DNA from: Leisingera methylohalidivorans DSM 14336
GTDB taxonomy: Bacteria; Pseudomonadota; Alphaproteobacteria; Rhodobacterales; Rhodobacteraceae
Assembly: GCF_000511355.1 (NCBI RefSeq)
Contig: NC_023135.1
Location: 894,371-958,370 of the forward strand
Length of the DNA stretch: 64,000 bases
Reading direction: 5' to 3'
The position numbers were made by a program, and so were the translations under genes. Under the pieces are notes generated by a model that saw only the letters and a list, made by a program, of their open reading frames with translations, was not told the DNA's origin and made no database searches. This document shows positions 9,767-19,022 of this stretch, piece by piece (the first letter of the stretch is position 1; each line of letters opens with the position of its first letter).

Positions 9767-11191
9767 ATGACCCTGGCAGCATTCAAAACCACCATCCGGC
9801 AGGCGGCCCAAAGCGGCGCCCTGGGCCGCAGCGTGATCGGCGACGGGGTGATGATCCCTGGCCTCGATGGCGAGGTGCCGCTGGTCTATGCCGACTACGT
9901 CGCCTCCGGCCGGGCGTTGCGCCAGGTCGAGGATTATGTGGCGGGCCAGGTGCTGCCCTTCTATGCCAATTCCCATACCGAGGCGTCTTATTGCGGCACC
10001 CGGATGACCCGCCTGCGCCGCGAGGCCCGCAGCGAGATTGCCCGCATGACCGGCGCCACCGGGGAGGATGCGGTGATTTTCACCGGATCAGGCGCCACCG
10101 CCGGGCTCAACCGGCTGGTCAGCCTGTTCGGCGTGAACGAGGCCGTCCGCCCGGTTGTCTTCATCGGCCCCTATGAACACCACTCCAACATCCTGCCCTG
10201 GCGCGAAAGCAAGGCGGAGGTGGTGGAAATCCCCGAGGCTGCCGGGGGCGGGGTTGACCTGGCAGTTCTGGAGCGCGTCCTGAAACAGCACGCGGGCAGC
10301 GACCTCAAAATCGGCAGTTTCTCTGCCGCCTCCAACGTCACCGGCATCCTGACCGATCCCGACCCCATCAGCCGCCTGCTGCACGCGCACGGCGCACTGG
10401 CGGTCTGGGACTATGCCGGCGGCGGGCCGTACCTGCCAATCGACATGGGGCAGGGCGGCGCGGCGCGCAAAGATGCCGTTGTGGTTTCGCCGCACAAATT
10501 TCCGGGCGGCCCCGGTGCCTCGGGTGTGCTGGTGGTCAACGCAGGCGCAGTGCGCCGCCGCTGCCCGTCCTGGCCGGGCGGGGGCACCGTCAGCTTTGTG
10601 TCGCCGTGGCAGCATGAATACAGCCTCGACCTTGCGGCCCGCGAAGAGGCCGGCACACCGAATGTAATCGGCGATATCCGCGCAGCGCTGGCCTTTCTGG
10701 TGAAAGAGGCGGTCGGCCAGGAGCAGATCGAAGCCCGTGAAGCCAAGTTCGCTGACATGGCCTGGGCGGGCTGGTCCGGCAATCCGCAGCTGCAGATCCT
10801 GGGCCACCGCGATGCGCACCGGCTGCCGATCTTCTCCTTTCTGGTTTCGGACGGTGCGGGCAAGCCGGTGCACCAGCAGCTGTTCACCCGGATGCTGAGC
10901 GACGTCTACGGCATCCAGGCCCGCGGCGGCTGCGCCTGTGCAGGGCCCTATGCACACCGGTTGCTGGGCATTGGCCAGCCGGAGTCGGAAAGGCTGTTTG
11001 CTGATCTGAAGGCTGGCGAGGAAATGAAGAAACCCGGCTGGGTCCGGCTCAACTTTTCCTATCTGATGGAGGAGGAGACCGCGCAATACGTCATTGATTG
11101 CGTCAACGATCTGACCCGAAGGGCAGGGGCGCTTGCCGCCCGCTACAATTCCGATCCTGAAACCGCGCGGTTCACGGCGCTGGTCGCCTAA
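9767..11191 (+). CDS. Class V aminotransferase-fold PLP enzyme (cysteine-desulfurase-like)
   Basis: A 474-residue fold-type I PLP protein. YVASGRAL and FTGSGATAGLNRL bind the cofactor phosphate, YEHHSNILPW is the SufS/NifS-like segment, D215 (WDYAG) contacts the pyridine nitrogen and K244 in SPHKFPGGPGASG should form the Schiff base. A GGCACAG stretch near residue 390 sits where cysteine desulfurases have their catalytic cysteine, followed by an AHRLLGI segment typical of a separate subgroup. Total length exceeds SufS (about 410). No iron-sulfur genes are near; the partner is a divergent Lrp regulator, so a role in amino acid (possibly cysteine or selenocysteine) breakdown is more likely than Fe-S assembly. 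Exact substrate unknown. A TTACGGAGG site precedes ATG 9767. Confidence 0.8.
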   Translation: MTLAAFKTTIRQAAQSGALGRSVIGDGVMIPGLDGEVPLVYADYVASGRALRQVEDYVAGQVLPFYANSHTEASYCGTRMTRLRREARSEIARMTGATGEDAVIFTGSGATAGLNRLVSLFGVNEAVRPVVFIGPYEHHSNILPWRESKAEVVEIPEAAGGGVDLAVLERVLKQHAGSDLKIGSFSAASNVTGILTDPDPISRLLHAHGALAVWDYAGGGPYLPIDMGQGGAARKDAVVVSPHKFPGGPGASGVLVVNAGAVRRRCPSWPGGGTVSFVSPWQHEYSLDLAAREEAGTPNVIGDIRAALAFLVKEAVGQEQIEAREAKFADMAWAGWSGNPQLQILGHRDAHRLPIFSFLVSDGAGKPVHQQLFTRMLSDVYGIQARGGCACAGPYAHRLLGIGQPESERLFADLKAGEEMKKPGWVRLNFSYLMEEETAQYVIDCVNDLTRRAGALAARYNSDPETARFTALVA

Positions 11192-11204
11192 GCCAAGCAA
11201 ACGG

Positions 11205-11231
11205 GGTGCTTTCCCGGGCCTGGGAAGCACC
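11205..11231 (+). terminator. Strong hairpin after the aminotransferase gene
   Basis: GGTGCTT (11205-11211) pairs with AAGCACC (11225-11231), with CCC/GGG extending the stem past a one-base bulge. It starts 13 bp after the stop. There is no T-run, so termination efficiency is uncertain. Confidence 0.45.
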
Positions 11232-11360
11232 TCGCATGCCGTTAATATGTAGGTATCGACTCCCGGTTATTAAAGGGGAATATGCAGGTCAAATCCCCCG
11301 CGACTGCGCGGAGGGATGCGTGGCACGCTGAAACCGTATTTTATTGATTGGAGCACTGTC

Positions 11361-13007
11361 ATGGCCCTTAAGCTTTCTGCCCCGGTTGGTGACAAGAAAC
11401 GGATCACCAAACCAGACCCCAAGACCGGCGAGAGCAAATTCAAGCCAGTCAAAAACGCCCCCGCAGATGTCGAGCTGGTCCGCCTGATGCTTAAGGCAAA
11501 CGGCTATTCCATTGAAGTCAGCACCAAATGCGACGCCGGGCTGATCAGTATGATCAAGGATTTTCAGAAAAAGAAGCTGGGTTTCAAAAAGCCTGACGGT
11601 ATTGTCGATCCCGGCATGCGCACTTGGAATGCGGGCCTGCCAAAACTGGCGGCGCAGCATTCTGCCGACGCCAAGGTGGAGCGGATTGAAGTTGTCGAGA
11701 ACGGCAAGACCAAGCTGATCACCGTGGCCGAGTTCGAAGCCGGGCAGGAGGAGCTGCGGCGCAAGCTGCTGGCCAAGGCCAACATGATGTACGGCCAGGC
11801 GGAATCCTGGGTTGATTTCTGTAACGAGGTCGAAAGCACCCGCCAGGGCAACGAAACCTTCCTGAACGCGCTGACGGAATTCGCGGTCAGCGTCGTCAAC
11901 GACAAGACCGACCCGCCCTGGACGCCGATCCTGAACGCGCGGTCTGAATCCAGCCTGCTGAAAACATTTGTCAGCAAAAAGAAACCGGACTGGAAAAAAG
12001 TCTATAAACAAGATGTTAAAGCATCCAAAGCCTATAACACCGGCGGCAAGGCCTTCAAGAAATTCATTGATCAGCGGATCGCCACGGCCGGCGGCATCGT
12101 CTGGAAGCTGGAAGTGGTGCGCGAGGTCTCCTTTGCCGTCGTCGAAACCTATATGACGGCCCGTCTTGTGGCGACCAAGGGCATGTCCCCGGCCAAGGCC
12201 CACGCCATCGCCGCGGCCAGCACCGAGGGACTGAAATCCAGCGCCGGCCAGCTGGGCGAGCATCTGGCGGGCAACAAGGTGACCTGGGACGGGGCGGCCA
12301 AGAAAGTCTTCATCGACAGTTTCATCGCCGGTCTTGCGGGGGCTGCCGGCGGTAAGCTGACCGCCAAGCTGTCGGCAGGACTCGCTGACGATCTGGCCAA
12401 GGCCGCAGCCTCGAAACTCTCGCGCGAGTTCCCGAAAAAGGCGGTAAAGGTTTTCTTTGAGAAGTTTCTGAAATCCAAAGCCGGCGAAACCATGGTGACC
12501 GAGGCGCTGAAGGAAACCATCGGCCTGGCCAAGCCCTTGATCGAAAAGGGCCGCCCGCCGAACACCAAGGAGATCAAGGAAAGCATTGCCAAGATCCTGA
12601 CCGCGGGCATCATGTCGGCTGGTGCCGGCAAGGCATTGGACAAATTCTCCTCGGGCTTCACCGGTGCGGCCGAAAAATTCCTCAAGACCAAACTGGCCCC
12701 TGCTGCCATGGAGGGCGCGGTCAAGAAGGATCTGATCGCCAAATACGGCACCAAGGCGACCGAGGATTTCATCAAGCTGCACGGCGACGCGATCTATGGC
12801 GAGATTGCCAAGCAGATCTCTGGCAAGTCATTCAGCAAATACGCAGGCGAAGTGCTGACCAGCTCGGACGGCTCGCAATCGGCCTCGACCATGCAGAAGC
12901 AGGCCAATGAGGCGATGCGCAAGGACATGGATCTGCGCAAGAAGATCCAGCAAATCATCATGGCCGAAGCCAAACGCAAGATGCCCAAGACGGCAGCGGC
13001 GCATTAA
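11361..13007 (+). CDS. Large orphan protein with N-terminal peptidoglycan-binding-like domain; possible secreted effector
   Basis: A 548-residue protein that I do not recognise as a characterised family. Residues about 35-90 (ADVELVRLMLKANGYSI, KDFQKKKLGF, PDGIVDPGMRTW) look like a PGBD-type peptidoglycan-binding module. The middle is Lys/Ala-rich and alpha-helical. Residues about 315-345 hold a glycine/alanine-rich hydrophobic patch (FIAGLAGAAGGKL, then KLSAGLADDLAK) like glycine-zipper segments in toxin translocation regions. The C-terminal 150 residues are charged, helical and unmatched, and could be a toxin-like tip. There is no Sec signal peptide and there are no Cys pairs. ATG 11361 follows a GGAG site 7 bp upstream; the frame opens 15 codons earlier without an RBS. 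It is monocistronic with hairpins on both sides. A T6SS- or contact-type effector is one reading; no secretion genes or obvious immunity gene are adjacent. Confidence 0.5.
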   Translation: MALKLSAPVGDKKRITKPDPKTGESKFKPVKNAPADVELVRLMLKANGYSIEVSTKCDAGLISMIKDFQKKKLGFKKPDGIVDPGMRTWNAGLPKLAAQHSADAKVERIEVVENGKTKLITVAEFEAGQEELRRKLLAKANMMYGQAESWVDFCNEVESTRQGNETFLNALTEFAVSVVNDKTDPPWTPILNARSESSLLKTFVSKKKPDWKKVYKQDVKASKAYNTGGKAFKKFIDQRIATAGGIVWKLEVVREVSFAVVETYMTARLVATKGMSPAKAHAIAAASTEGLKSSAGQLGEHLAGNKVTWDGAAKKVFIDSFIAGLAGAAGGKLTAKLSAGLADDLAKAAASKLSREFPKKAVKVFFEKFLKSKAGETMVTEALKETIGLAKPLIEKGRPPNTKEIKESIAKILTAGIMSAGAGKALDKFSSGFTGAAEKFLKTKLAPAAMEGAVKKDLIAKYGTKATEDFIKLHGDAIYGEIAKQISGKSFSKYAGEVLTSSDGSQSASTMQKQANEAMRKDMDLRKKIQQIIMAEAKRKMPKTAAAH

Positions 13008-13058
13008 CGCCGGCAGCACCGTCATTGGGGGCTGCTGCTCGGGGGGGGCGGCGGCACG

Positions 13059-13085
13059 GGGGAAGCGTCATCTTGGTGCTTCCCC
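13059..13085 (+). terminator. Strong hairpin after the orphan effector-like gene
   Basis: GGGGAAGC (13059-13066) pairs perfectly with GCTTCCCC (13078-13085). It lies 52 bp after the stop and 49 bp before hisC. The stem shares its core with the hairpin at 11205-11231. The T-run is missing. Confidence 0.45.
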
Positions 13086-13133
13086 ACAAGCCTTTGGGCC
13101 GTTAGAACGGGCAGGAATTAAGGAGCCCGTATT

Positions 13134-14219
13134 ATGACCCAACTCACACCGCAGCCCGGTATCATGGACATAGCCCTGTATCAGGGCGGGGCTGCCCATG
13201 TGAAAGGGGTGAGCAATGTTGTGAAGCTCTCCTCGAACGAGAACCCGCTTGGCCCCAGCCCGCGCGCCATCCAGGCGATGCAGGACGCGGCGGCCGGCAT
13301 GCACCGCTATCCCAGCTCGGATCACGCGGCACTGCGGCAGGCAATCGGCGAGGTGCACGGGCTGGATCCGGAGCAGATCATCTGCGGCGCAGGCAGTGAC
13401 GAGATCATCGCCTTCCTGTGCCAGGCCTATGCCGGCCCGGGCGACGAGGTACTCTATACAGAACACGGCTTTGCCATGTACCGCATCAGCGCTCTGGCGG
13501 CCGGTGCCACTCCGGTGGAGGTCAAAGAACGCGAGCGGGTAACCGATGTGGACGCCCTGCTGGCAGGCTGCACCGCCAGGACCAAGCTGGTCTTCATCGC
13601 CAATCCGAACAACCCCACCGGCACCATGATCAGCGAGGCTGAGGTGGCCCGGCTGGCCGAAGGCATTCCGGCAGGCGCGCTTTTGGTGCTGGATGGCGCT
13701 TATGCGGAATATGTCGAAGGGTTTGATGGCGGCGCTGCAGCGGCAGGCGCGCGCAGCAACGTCTTCATGACCCGCACATTTTCCAAGATCTACGGTCTGG
13801 GCGGCGCGCGGATCGGCTGGGGCTATGGCCCCAAAAAGATCATCAGCGTCCTGAACCGGGTGCGGGGGCCGTTCAATGTCTCCAGCACCGCGCTGGCCGG
13901 CGCGGAAGCCTCGGTGCGGGATACGGATTACGTCGCACAGTGCCGGGCAGAAAACGCCAAGTGGCGCACATGGCTGGCCAATGCGCTGGGTGAACTGGGC
14001 GTGCCTTCGGATGTCTCCAGCACCAATTTCATCCTCGCGCGTTTTGCCAGCCAGGCCGAGGCCGAAGCCTGCGACAGCTACCTGCAGTCGCAGGGGCTGA
14101 TCGTGCGCCGGGTGGCGGGCTACAACCTGCCGAACGCACTGCGCATCACCATCGGTGACGAAGACGCCTGCCGCCGCCTGGCGCAAGCGGTCAAAGCATT
14201 CAAAGCGGGGCAGGCATGA
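13134..14219 (+). CDS. hisC: Histidinol-phosphate aminotransferase
   Basis: A 361-residue fold-type I PLP aminotransferase that converts imidazole-acetol phosphate and glutamate to histidinol phosphate; in alphaproteobacteria HisC also serves as aromatic aminotransferase. Visible are [13 protein letters not shown] at the start, GAGSDEII, the NPNNPTGT loop (residues 158-164), D187/Y190 in [11 protein letters not shown] lysine K218 in [15 protein letters not shown] and the C-terminal Arg (ALRITIG). It overlaps tyrA by 4 bp, an aromatic amino acid arrangement that supports a dual role in tyrosine/phenylalanine synthesis. ATTAAGGAG precedes ATG 13134. Confidence 0.95.
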   Translation: MTQLTPQPGIMDIALYQGGAAHVKGVSNVVKLSSNENPLGPSPRAIQAMQDAAAGMHRYPSSDHAALRQAIGEVHGLDPEQIICGAGSDEIIAFLCQAYAGPGDEVLYTEHGFAMYRISALAAGATPVEVKERERVTDVDALLAGCTARTKLVFIANPNNPTGTMISEAEVARLAEGIPAGALLVLDGAYAEYVEGFDGGAAAAGARSNVFMTRTFSKIYGLGGARIGWGYGPKKIISVLNRVRGPFNVSSTALAGAEASVRDTDYVAQCRAENAKWRTWLANALGELGVPSDVSSTNFILARFASQAEAEACDSYLQSQGLIVRRVAGYNLPNALRITIGDEDACRRLAQAVKAFKAGQA

Positions 14220-15148
14220 GCGGCCAGAAACACGGGCCGGTCTATGGCCGCGTGGCGCTGATCGGGCTGGGCCTGATTGCCTCCTCGATGTTCTGGGCAA
14301 TGAAACGCGCAGGGCTGGCAGGCGAGGTCACCGGCTATGCCCGCAGCGCAGAAACCCGCGCAACCGCCCGCCGCATCGGCTTGTGCGACCGCGTCTGCGA
14401 CAGCGCGCAAGAGGCGGTGCAGGACGCCGATCTGGTGGTGCTCTGCGTGCCAGTCGGCGCCATGGGCCCGGTGATGGAAGACATCGCGCCGTTGCTGAAA
14501 CCCGGCGCCACGGTGTCGGACGTGGGCTCGGTCAAGCGCCATGTGATCGACGCCGTGCAGCCGCATATCCCCGAAGGCGTGCATTTCGTGCCCGCCCACC
14601 CGCTGGCCGGCACCGAGCATTCCGGGCCGGAATCCGGCTTTTCCGAGCTGTTCGACAACCGCTGGTCGCTGCTGGTGCCGGTTGAGGGCACCGACCCGGA
14701 TGCCACCGCCCGCCTGCGCGCGCTGTGGGAGGGCATGGGCGCCAACGTCGACGAGATGGACGCCGACCACCATGACCTGGTGCTGGCCGTCACCTCGCAC
14801 ACGCCGCACCTGATTGCCTACACTATGGTGGGTGTCGCCGATGACCTGCGCCGGGTGACCGACAGCGAGGTGATCAAGTATTCCGCCGCCGGTTTCCGCG
14901 ACTTCACCCGCATCGCCGCCTCGGACCCGACCATGTGGCGCGATGTGTTCCTGACCAACAAGGACGCCACGCTGGAAATCCTCGGCCGCTTCACCGAGGA
15001 GCTGTTTGCCCTGCAGCGCGCCATCCGCACCGGCGACGGCGAGCATCTGCACGATTACTTCACCCGCACCCGCGCCATCCGCCGCGGCATCATCGAGGCC
15101 GGCCAGGACACCGATGCGCCGGACTTCGGCCGGGGCCAGAAGAAATGA
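14216..15148 (+). CDS. tyrA: Prephenate/arogenate (cyclohexadienyl) dehydrogenase
   Basis: A 310-residue NAD(P)-dependent oxidative decarboxylase in tyrosine biosynthesis. There is an N-terminal Rossmann fold ([12 protein letters not shown] at residues 13-24; the third glycine position is Ala), DVGSVK, and the catalytic [14 protein letters not shown] around residues 122-136, followed by the helical dimer domain with [12 protein letters not shown]. Start ATG overlaps the stop of hisC (ATGA) and its own stop overlaps the next gene in the same way, so hisC, tyrA and the extensin-like gene form a coupled operon. Preference between prephenate and arogenate cannot be read from the sequence. Confidence 0.93.
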   Translation: MSGQKHGPVYGRVALIGLGLIASSMFWAMKRAGLAGEVTGYARSAETRATARRIGLCDRVCDSAQEAVQDADLVVLCVPVGAMGPVMEDIAPLLKPGATVSDVGSVKRHVIDAVQPHIPEGVHFVPAHPLAGTEHSGPESGFSELFDNRWSLLVPVEGTDPDATARLRALWEGMGANVDEMDADHHDLVLAVTSHTPHLIAYTMVGVADDLRRVTDSEVIKYSAAGFRDFTRIAASDPTMWRDVFLTNKDATLEILGRFTEELFALQRAIRTGDGEHLHDYFTRTRAIRRGIIEAGQDTDAPDFGRGQKK

Positions 15149-15966
15149 TCCGCGCGGGCGCCCTGCTGCTGGCAATATTGCTGGGGGGGGCCGCGCCGGC
15201 GGCAGCACCGGAAACATCGCTGCACCCCGCCGCGCGTCCGGTGGCGGAGGCCGGCGCCGGGATTTCCGCCACTGCCCCCGCGCCCGGCAGCCGCCCGGCC
15301 GCGCGTCCGCAATCCGAACAGATCCTGGCGGCAGCGGCGCGCCCCTCAGGTCTGCCTTTGCTGGGGCCGGACGCCTCGCTGCTGCCCTTTGCGCGGCCGG
15401 ACAGCCTGGCAGAGCGGGCCCTGTTCGAGCGCCGCAAGCGGCGCAAGGGATCGGTCTGCGGCGATCTTGATATCCAGGGCGACAGCGTTGGCCATGTCTC
15501 CGGCAGGCTGCCCGGCTGCGGCGCCAAGGATGCGGTGCGGGTGCGCGAGATTGCCGGGGTGCGGCTCAGCCAGGCCGCGCTGATGACCTGCAACACGGCC
15601 CGGGCGCTGAAAACATGGATCAACCGCGAGGTGGAAACCGCCTTCGGCCGCCGCAACAGGGTGGTCTCCCTGCGGGTGGCCGCGCATTATGCGTGCCGCA
15701 CCCGCAACAACCGCCCCGGTGCCAGGATTTCGGAGCATGGCAAGGGGCGGGCCATCGATATCTCCGGTTTCACCCTGGCCAGCGGCGAGACAGTGACGGT
15801 GCTGAAAGGCTGGCAGACCCGCAAGACCCGCAGGACCCTTAAAAAAGTCTGGCGCGCAGCCTGCGGTCCCTTTGGAACCGTGCTGGGGCCGGAGGCTGAC
15901 CGCTATCACCGGGACCACTTCCATCTGGACGTGGCCCGGCACCGCGGCGGATCTTATTGCCGCTGA
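15145..15966 (+). CDS. Secreted extensin-like C-terminal domain protein
   Basis: A 273-residue protein with a signal peptide ([21 protein letters not shown]), a Pro/Ala-rich low-complexity linker up to about residue 100, and an extensin-like_C domain from about residue 105 to the end. Conserved features are the CGDLDIQG start, LPGCG, MTCNTARALKTWI, HYACRTRNNRPGARISEHGKG, AIDISGF and HRDHFHLDVA. The H-x-D/HxH pattern resembles D-Ala-D-Ala carboxypeptidase/VanY-like metalloenzymes, so a cell-wall function is likely. ATG 15145 overlaps the tyrA TGA; the longer open frame from 14935 is within tyrA and is not used. Confidence 0.82.
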   Translation: MIRAGALLLAILLGGAAPAAAPETSLHPAARPVAEAGAGISATAPAPGSRPAARPQSEQILAAAARPSGLPLLGPDASLLPFARPDSLAERALFERRKRRKGSVCGDLDIQGDSVGHVSGRLPGCGAKDAVRVREIAGVRLSQAALMTCNTARALKTWINREVETAFGRRNRVVSLRVAAHYACRTRNNRPGARISEHGKGRAIDISGFTLASGETVTVLKGWQTRKTRRTLKKVWRAACGPFGTVLGPEADRYHRDHFHLDVARHRGGSYCR

Positions 15967-16070
15967 AGCCATCAGCCGGATGCGGTATCGCCTTTCTTAC
16001 GTCTGGCCGGAGATTGTCCCGCAGCGCGCGGCAAAGCCCCGCAAAACTACCTTGCTGAAAACGAAGGCGG

Positions 16071-16086
16071 GCACGCCCGGGCGTGC
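16071..16086. terminator. Perfect 16-bp palindrome between convergent genes
   Basis: GCACGCCC-GGGCGTGC with no loop spacer, in the 189-bp gap between the extensin-like gene and convergent DUF2125 gene. It could act as a bidirectional stop or a protein site. There is no T-run, so the call is weak. Confidence 0.3.
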
Positions 16087-16155
16087 TCCCGTGCCTGAAG
16101 GTGCCCAAGGGCACATTACAGCCTTGGGCCGGGCGCGCTGCGCGCGCGGGCCGTT

Positions 16156-17154
16156 TCAGTGGATGATCAGCTGCGGGGCGCGGCCCAGGGGCAGGGGGCC
16201 AAGCGTCACGTAGCCATCGGAAAACCCCAGCGTGATATCCAGGTTCTGCGGGTTGCCGCTTGTTTCGGCCAAAAGGCCCAGCACCCGCTCCACCGTGCTG
16301 CGCAGGCTGGGTGCAAGCGCGCCGCTGCGCTCTGCCATCAGCACCAGCCCGCGCCAGTTTTCCGCTTGCAGCGCAATCTCGCCCTCCGGCAGGCCCTGGG
16401 CGTCCACCGTCAGCGCTCCGGCGGCCTTCAGCCGCAGATCGCCCCAATGGGCCTCGGCCAGTTTCAGATCGATCCGGCGCGGCTGCGGCCGCCGCTGCTC
16501 CAGCGCGGCCCGGTCCCAGGGCGCATCAAACGCTACCGTCAGCTCCAGCGCCAGCCTGTCAAACCGGCCAGGAAGCGCCGAACTGGCCGCCAGCAGCCGC
16601 CGCCAGGCGGCGCGCGGGGCAAACTCGGCGGCTCCTGCCGTAACCCGGTAGATCTCGGGCTTGTCTGACTGCACCATGCGCAGATCCAGCGCCGCGCCGC
16701 TCAGCACCGCCTCGCCGCTCCGGACGATCTGCCAGGGGGCCGAGGCCAGCGACAGCTCCTGCAGCTCCAGCGCCGCTCCCGGCGCCAGATGCAGGCTGGC
16801 TTGCAGGCCCTGGGCCGTGATCACCGCCGTCTGGTCGAAATAAGACAGCCTTTGCGCCGTGGCCGGAAAGTGCAGGTCCAGCTTGCCGGGCCAGGCAGCC
16901 GGGCTTGCCAGTTCCAGCCAGTCCGCCCGCCACGCTGCGCCGGTGCCGGGATCGGCCAGCACCGGCCGGATGATCCGGGTCATATGGCGGAACGGGTAGC
17001 CGCCGGTCTCAAGCGCGGAAAATTCAGCCTGCCAGCCCCGGCGCTCCTGTTCGGCAAACCAGGATGCAACGCCGCTGCGCAGCCCCCAGGCCGCCGCCGC
17101 CCAATAAAGACTCCACACCATCAGAGCGGCAATCAGCAGTTTTGCCAGGCGCAT
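16156..17154 (-). CDS. DUF2125 family envelope protein
   Basis: A 332-residue protein with one N-terminal hydrophobic segment (KLLIAALMVWSLYWAAAAWG) acting as signal anchor, followed by FAEQERRGWQAEFSALETGGYPFR, the hallmark of DUF2125 proteins of alphaproteobacteria. The rest is beta-rich with repeats such as LELASPAAWPG and LELTVAFDAPWD, compatible with an AsmA-like lipid-groove fold. Function unknown; probably periplasmic, inner-membrane anchored. Divergent from chaC with a 67-bp gap. Confidence 0.8.
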   Translation of the reverse strand: MRLAKLLIAALMVWSLYWAAAAWGLRSGVASWFAEQERRGWQAEFSALETGGYPFRHMTRIIRPVLADPGTGAAWRADWLELASPAAWPGKLDLHFPATAQRLSYFDQTAVITAQGLQASLHLAPGAALELQELSLASAPWQIVRSGEAVLSGAALDLRMVQSDKPEIYRVTAGAAEFAPRAAWRRLLAASSALPGRFDRLALELTVAFDAPWDRAALEQRRPQPRRIDLKLAEAHWGDLRLKAAGALTVDAQGLPEGEIALQAENWRGLVLMAERSGALAPSLRSTVERVLGLLAETSGNPQNLDITLGFSDGYVTLGPLPLGRAPQLIIH

Positions 17155-17221
17155 CGGTTAGCCTCTTTTGTCCGGATCAGGATTGCTGTTTATAGAGGGG
17201 CAGCAGAAAGGGCCAGACGAC

Positions 17222-17752
17222 ATGACCATGTGGGTATTCGGATACGGATCGCTTCTTTGGAACCCCGGTTTCCCGGTGGCTCGCCGCGAGGTGGCGGTGC
17301 TGCATCGCTATGCGCGGTCCTTTTGCATGACCTCGATCCACCACCGCGGCACCGAGGACCGCCCCGGCCTGGTGCTGGCGCTGGACGAGACCGAAGGCGC
17401 CCACTGCAAGGGGCTGGCCCTGTCGGTTGAGGCCGGCCACGAAGAACAGACCCTGGCTGAACTGCGCGAGCGCGAGCTGATCTCCTCGGCGTATCTGGAG
17501 CGTGAACTGGACGTGGAACTGGCGGATGGCAGTGTTGTCACCGCCGTCACCTATGTGATCGACCCGCACCATGTGCAGTATTGCGGCGGCCTCAGCCTGG
17601 AGAAACAGGCGCAGATGATTGCCCATGCGGTGGGCGGGCGCGGTCCCAATACCGAATATCTTTATAACACCGCCAGCCATCTGGCGGAGATCGGCCTGCA
17701 CGACCAGGATCTGGATTGGCTGGCAAACCGGGTGCGGGAAATCACCGCATAA
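17222..17752 (+). CDS. chaC: Glutathione-specific gamma-glutamylcyclotransferase (ChaC family)
   Basis: A 176-residue cytosolic enzyme that degrades glutathione to 5-oxoproline and Cys-Gly. The substrate loop FGYGSLLWNPGFP is at residues 6-18, FCMTSIHHRGT near 35, and the GCT-type catalytic Glu is probably in GPNTEYLYNT at about 140. The start is ATG 17222; the frame extends 18 codons upstream, but MTMWVFGYGSL is the standard N-terminus. Monocistronic. Confidence 0.88.
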   Translation: MTMWVFGYGSLLWNPGFPVARREVAVLHRYARSFCMTSIHHRGTEDRPGLVLALDETEGAHCKGLALSVEAGHEEQTLAELRERELISSAYLERELDVELADGSVVTAVTYVIDPHHVQYCGGLSLEKQAQMIAHAVGGRGPNTEYLYNTASHLAEIGLHDQDLDWLANRVREITA

Positions 17753-17828
17753 AGCCTTGGCGCTTCTGACACTTTGCTTATAGGCTGCGACGCAATAAGA
17801 GCAGTCAACGTGTCAGGAGCCAAGCAAT

Positions 17829-19019
17829 ATGGCGCAGCCAGACCGCAAAACCCGGCCGCAGTTTTCCCAACCGGTGCGGCAGATCATCATGATGCTGATC
17901 GCATTGGGGCTGTCAGCCTTCGGCGCCTTTGTGGCCTTGCCGCGGGTGCTGCCGGTGTTCGAGGCCAACCCCTGGCTGAACGGCTTTATCGTCTTTGTCT
18001 TTGTGATCGGGGTGCTGGCCTGTTTCTGGCAGGTGGTGCAGCTCATCGGTTCGGTGCGCTGGATCGAACGGTTTGCATTCGGCGACAGCCAGGATCACCG
18101 CAGGCCGCCGTCGATGCTGGCGCCGCTGGCCTCGCTGCTGGGATCACGCGGGGCGCGGATGCAGCTTGGGTCGTCTTCCACCCGCTCCATCCTGGATTCG
18201 GTCGCCAACCGTATCGACGAAGACCGTGAAATTACCCGGTATATTGTCAACCTGCTGATTTTCCTTGGTCTTCTGGGTACTTTTTATGGCCTGGCTACCA
18301 CCGTTCCTGCCGTTGTCGACACCATCCGCAGCCTGGCGCCGCAGGAGGGCGAAGAGGGGCTGTCTGTCTTTAATCGCCTGATGACCGGGCTGGAGGCGCA
18401 GCTGGGCGGCATGGGCGTGGCGTTTGCCTCATCGCTCCTTGGCCTGGCCGGCTCGCTGATTGTCGGCTTGCTTGAGCTGTTTGCGGGCCACGGCCAGAAC
18501 CGGTTCTACCGCGAGCTGGAGGAATGGCTCTCGTCGATCACCCGGGTCAGCTTCTCCTCGGGCGAGGATGGCACCGGCGACAGCGGCGTGGTCTCCCAGG
18601 TGCTCGACAATATGGCCGAGCAGATGGACGCGCTGCAGACAATGTTCGCCGAAACCTCTGAAGGCCGCGCGGCAGTGGATCAAAAGCTGGGCGATCTGGT
18701 GGAAACCATTCAGGAAATGAACCGCCGCCAGGAGCGGACCGGCAGCGTCATCGCGGCGCTTGACCGGGTGGCCGTCGGGCAGGAAGCCCTGACCGAGATC
18801 CTGCGCGCCCATAGCGAACAGGGCGGCATCGACGCCGAAAGCCGGATGCGGCTGCGCTCGATTGACGTGCAGATGCTGCGCATCCTCGAGGAAATCTCGG
18901 CCGGCCGCCAGGAAAGCCTGAGCGAGCTGCGCAAGGATATCGACCTTATGGTCAGGGCCTTTGCCCGCCCGCGCGGATTGTCCCGCGGCGGTCTGTCCGG
19001 CCGCGACGCGGAGGATTAA
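17829..19019 (+). CDS. MotA/TolQ/ExbB-like proton-channel protein
   Basis: A 396-residue inner-membrane protein. Predicted helices lie at about residues 19-40, 48-72, 137-160 and 195-220. The third is the conserved channel helix (NLLIFLGLLGTFYGLATTVP) and the fourth contains GGMGVAFASSLLGLAGSLIVG, both diagnostic of MotA/TolQ/ExbB. From about residue 240 the cytoplasmic tail is helical and charged (QMDALQTMFAETSEG and QEMNRRQERTGSVIAAL), coiled-coil-like. It is 3 bp upstream of a MotB-like gene, so the two should form one proton-driven stator complex. No flagellar, tol-pal or exb genes are nearby. The family is widespread in alphaproteobacteria, and its output is not known to me. Confidence 0.82.
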   Translation: MAQPDRKTRPQFSQPVRQIIMMLIALGLSAFGAFVALPRVLPVFEANPWLNGFIVFVFVIGVLACFWQVVQLIGSVRWIERFAFGDSQDHRRPPSMLAPLASLLGSRGARMQLGSSSTRSILDSVANRIDEDREITRYIVNLLIFLGLLGTFYGLATTVPAVVDTIRSLAPQEGEEGLSVFNRLMTGLEAQLGGMGVAFASSLLGLAGSLIVGLLELFAGHGQNRFYRELEEWLSSITRVSFSSGEDGTGDSGVVSQVLDNMAEQMDALQTMFAETSEGRAAVDQKLGDLVETIQEMNRRQERTGSVIAALDRVAVGQEALTEILRAHSEQGGIDAESRMRLRSIDVQMLRILEEISAGRQESLSELRKDIDLMVRAFARPRGLSRGGLSGRDAED

Positions 19020-19022
19020 CCA

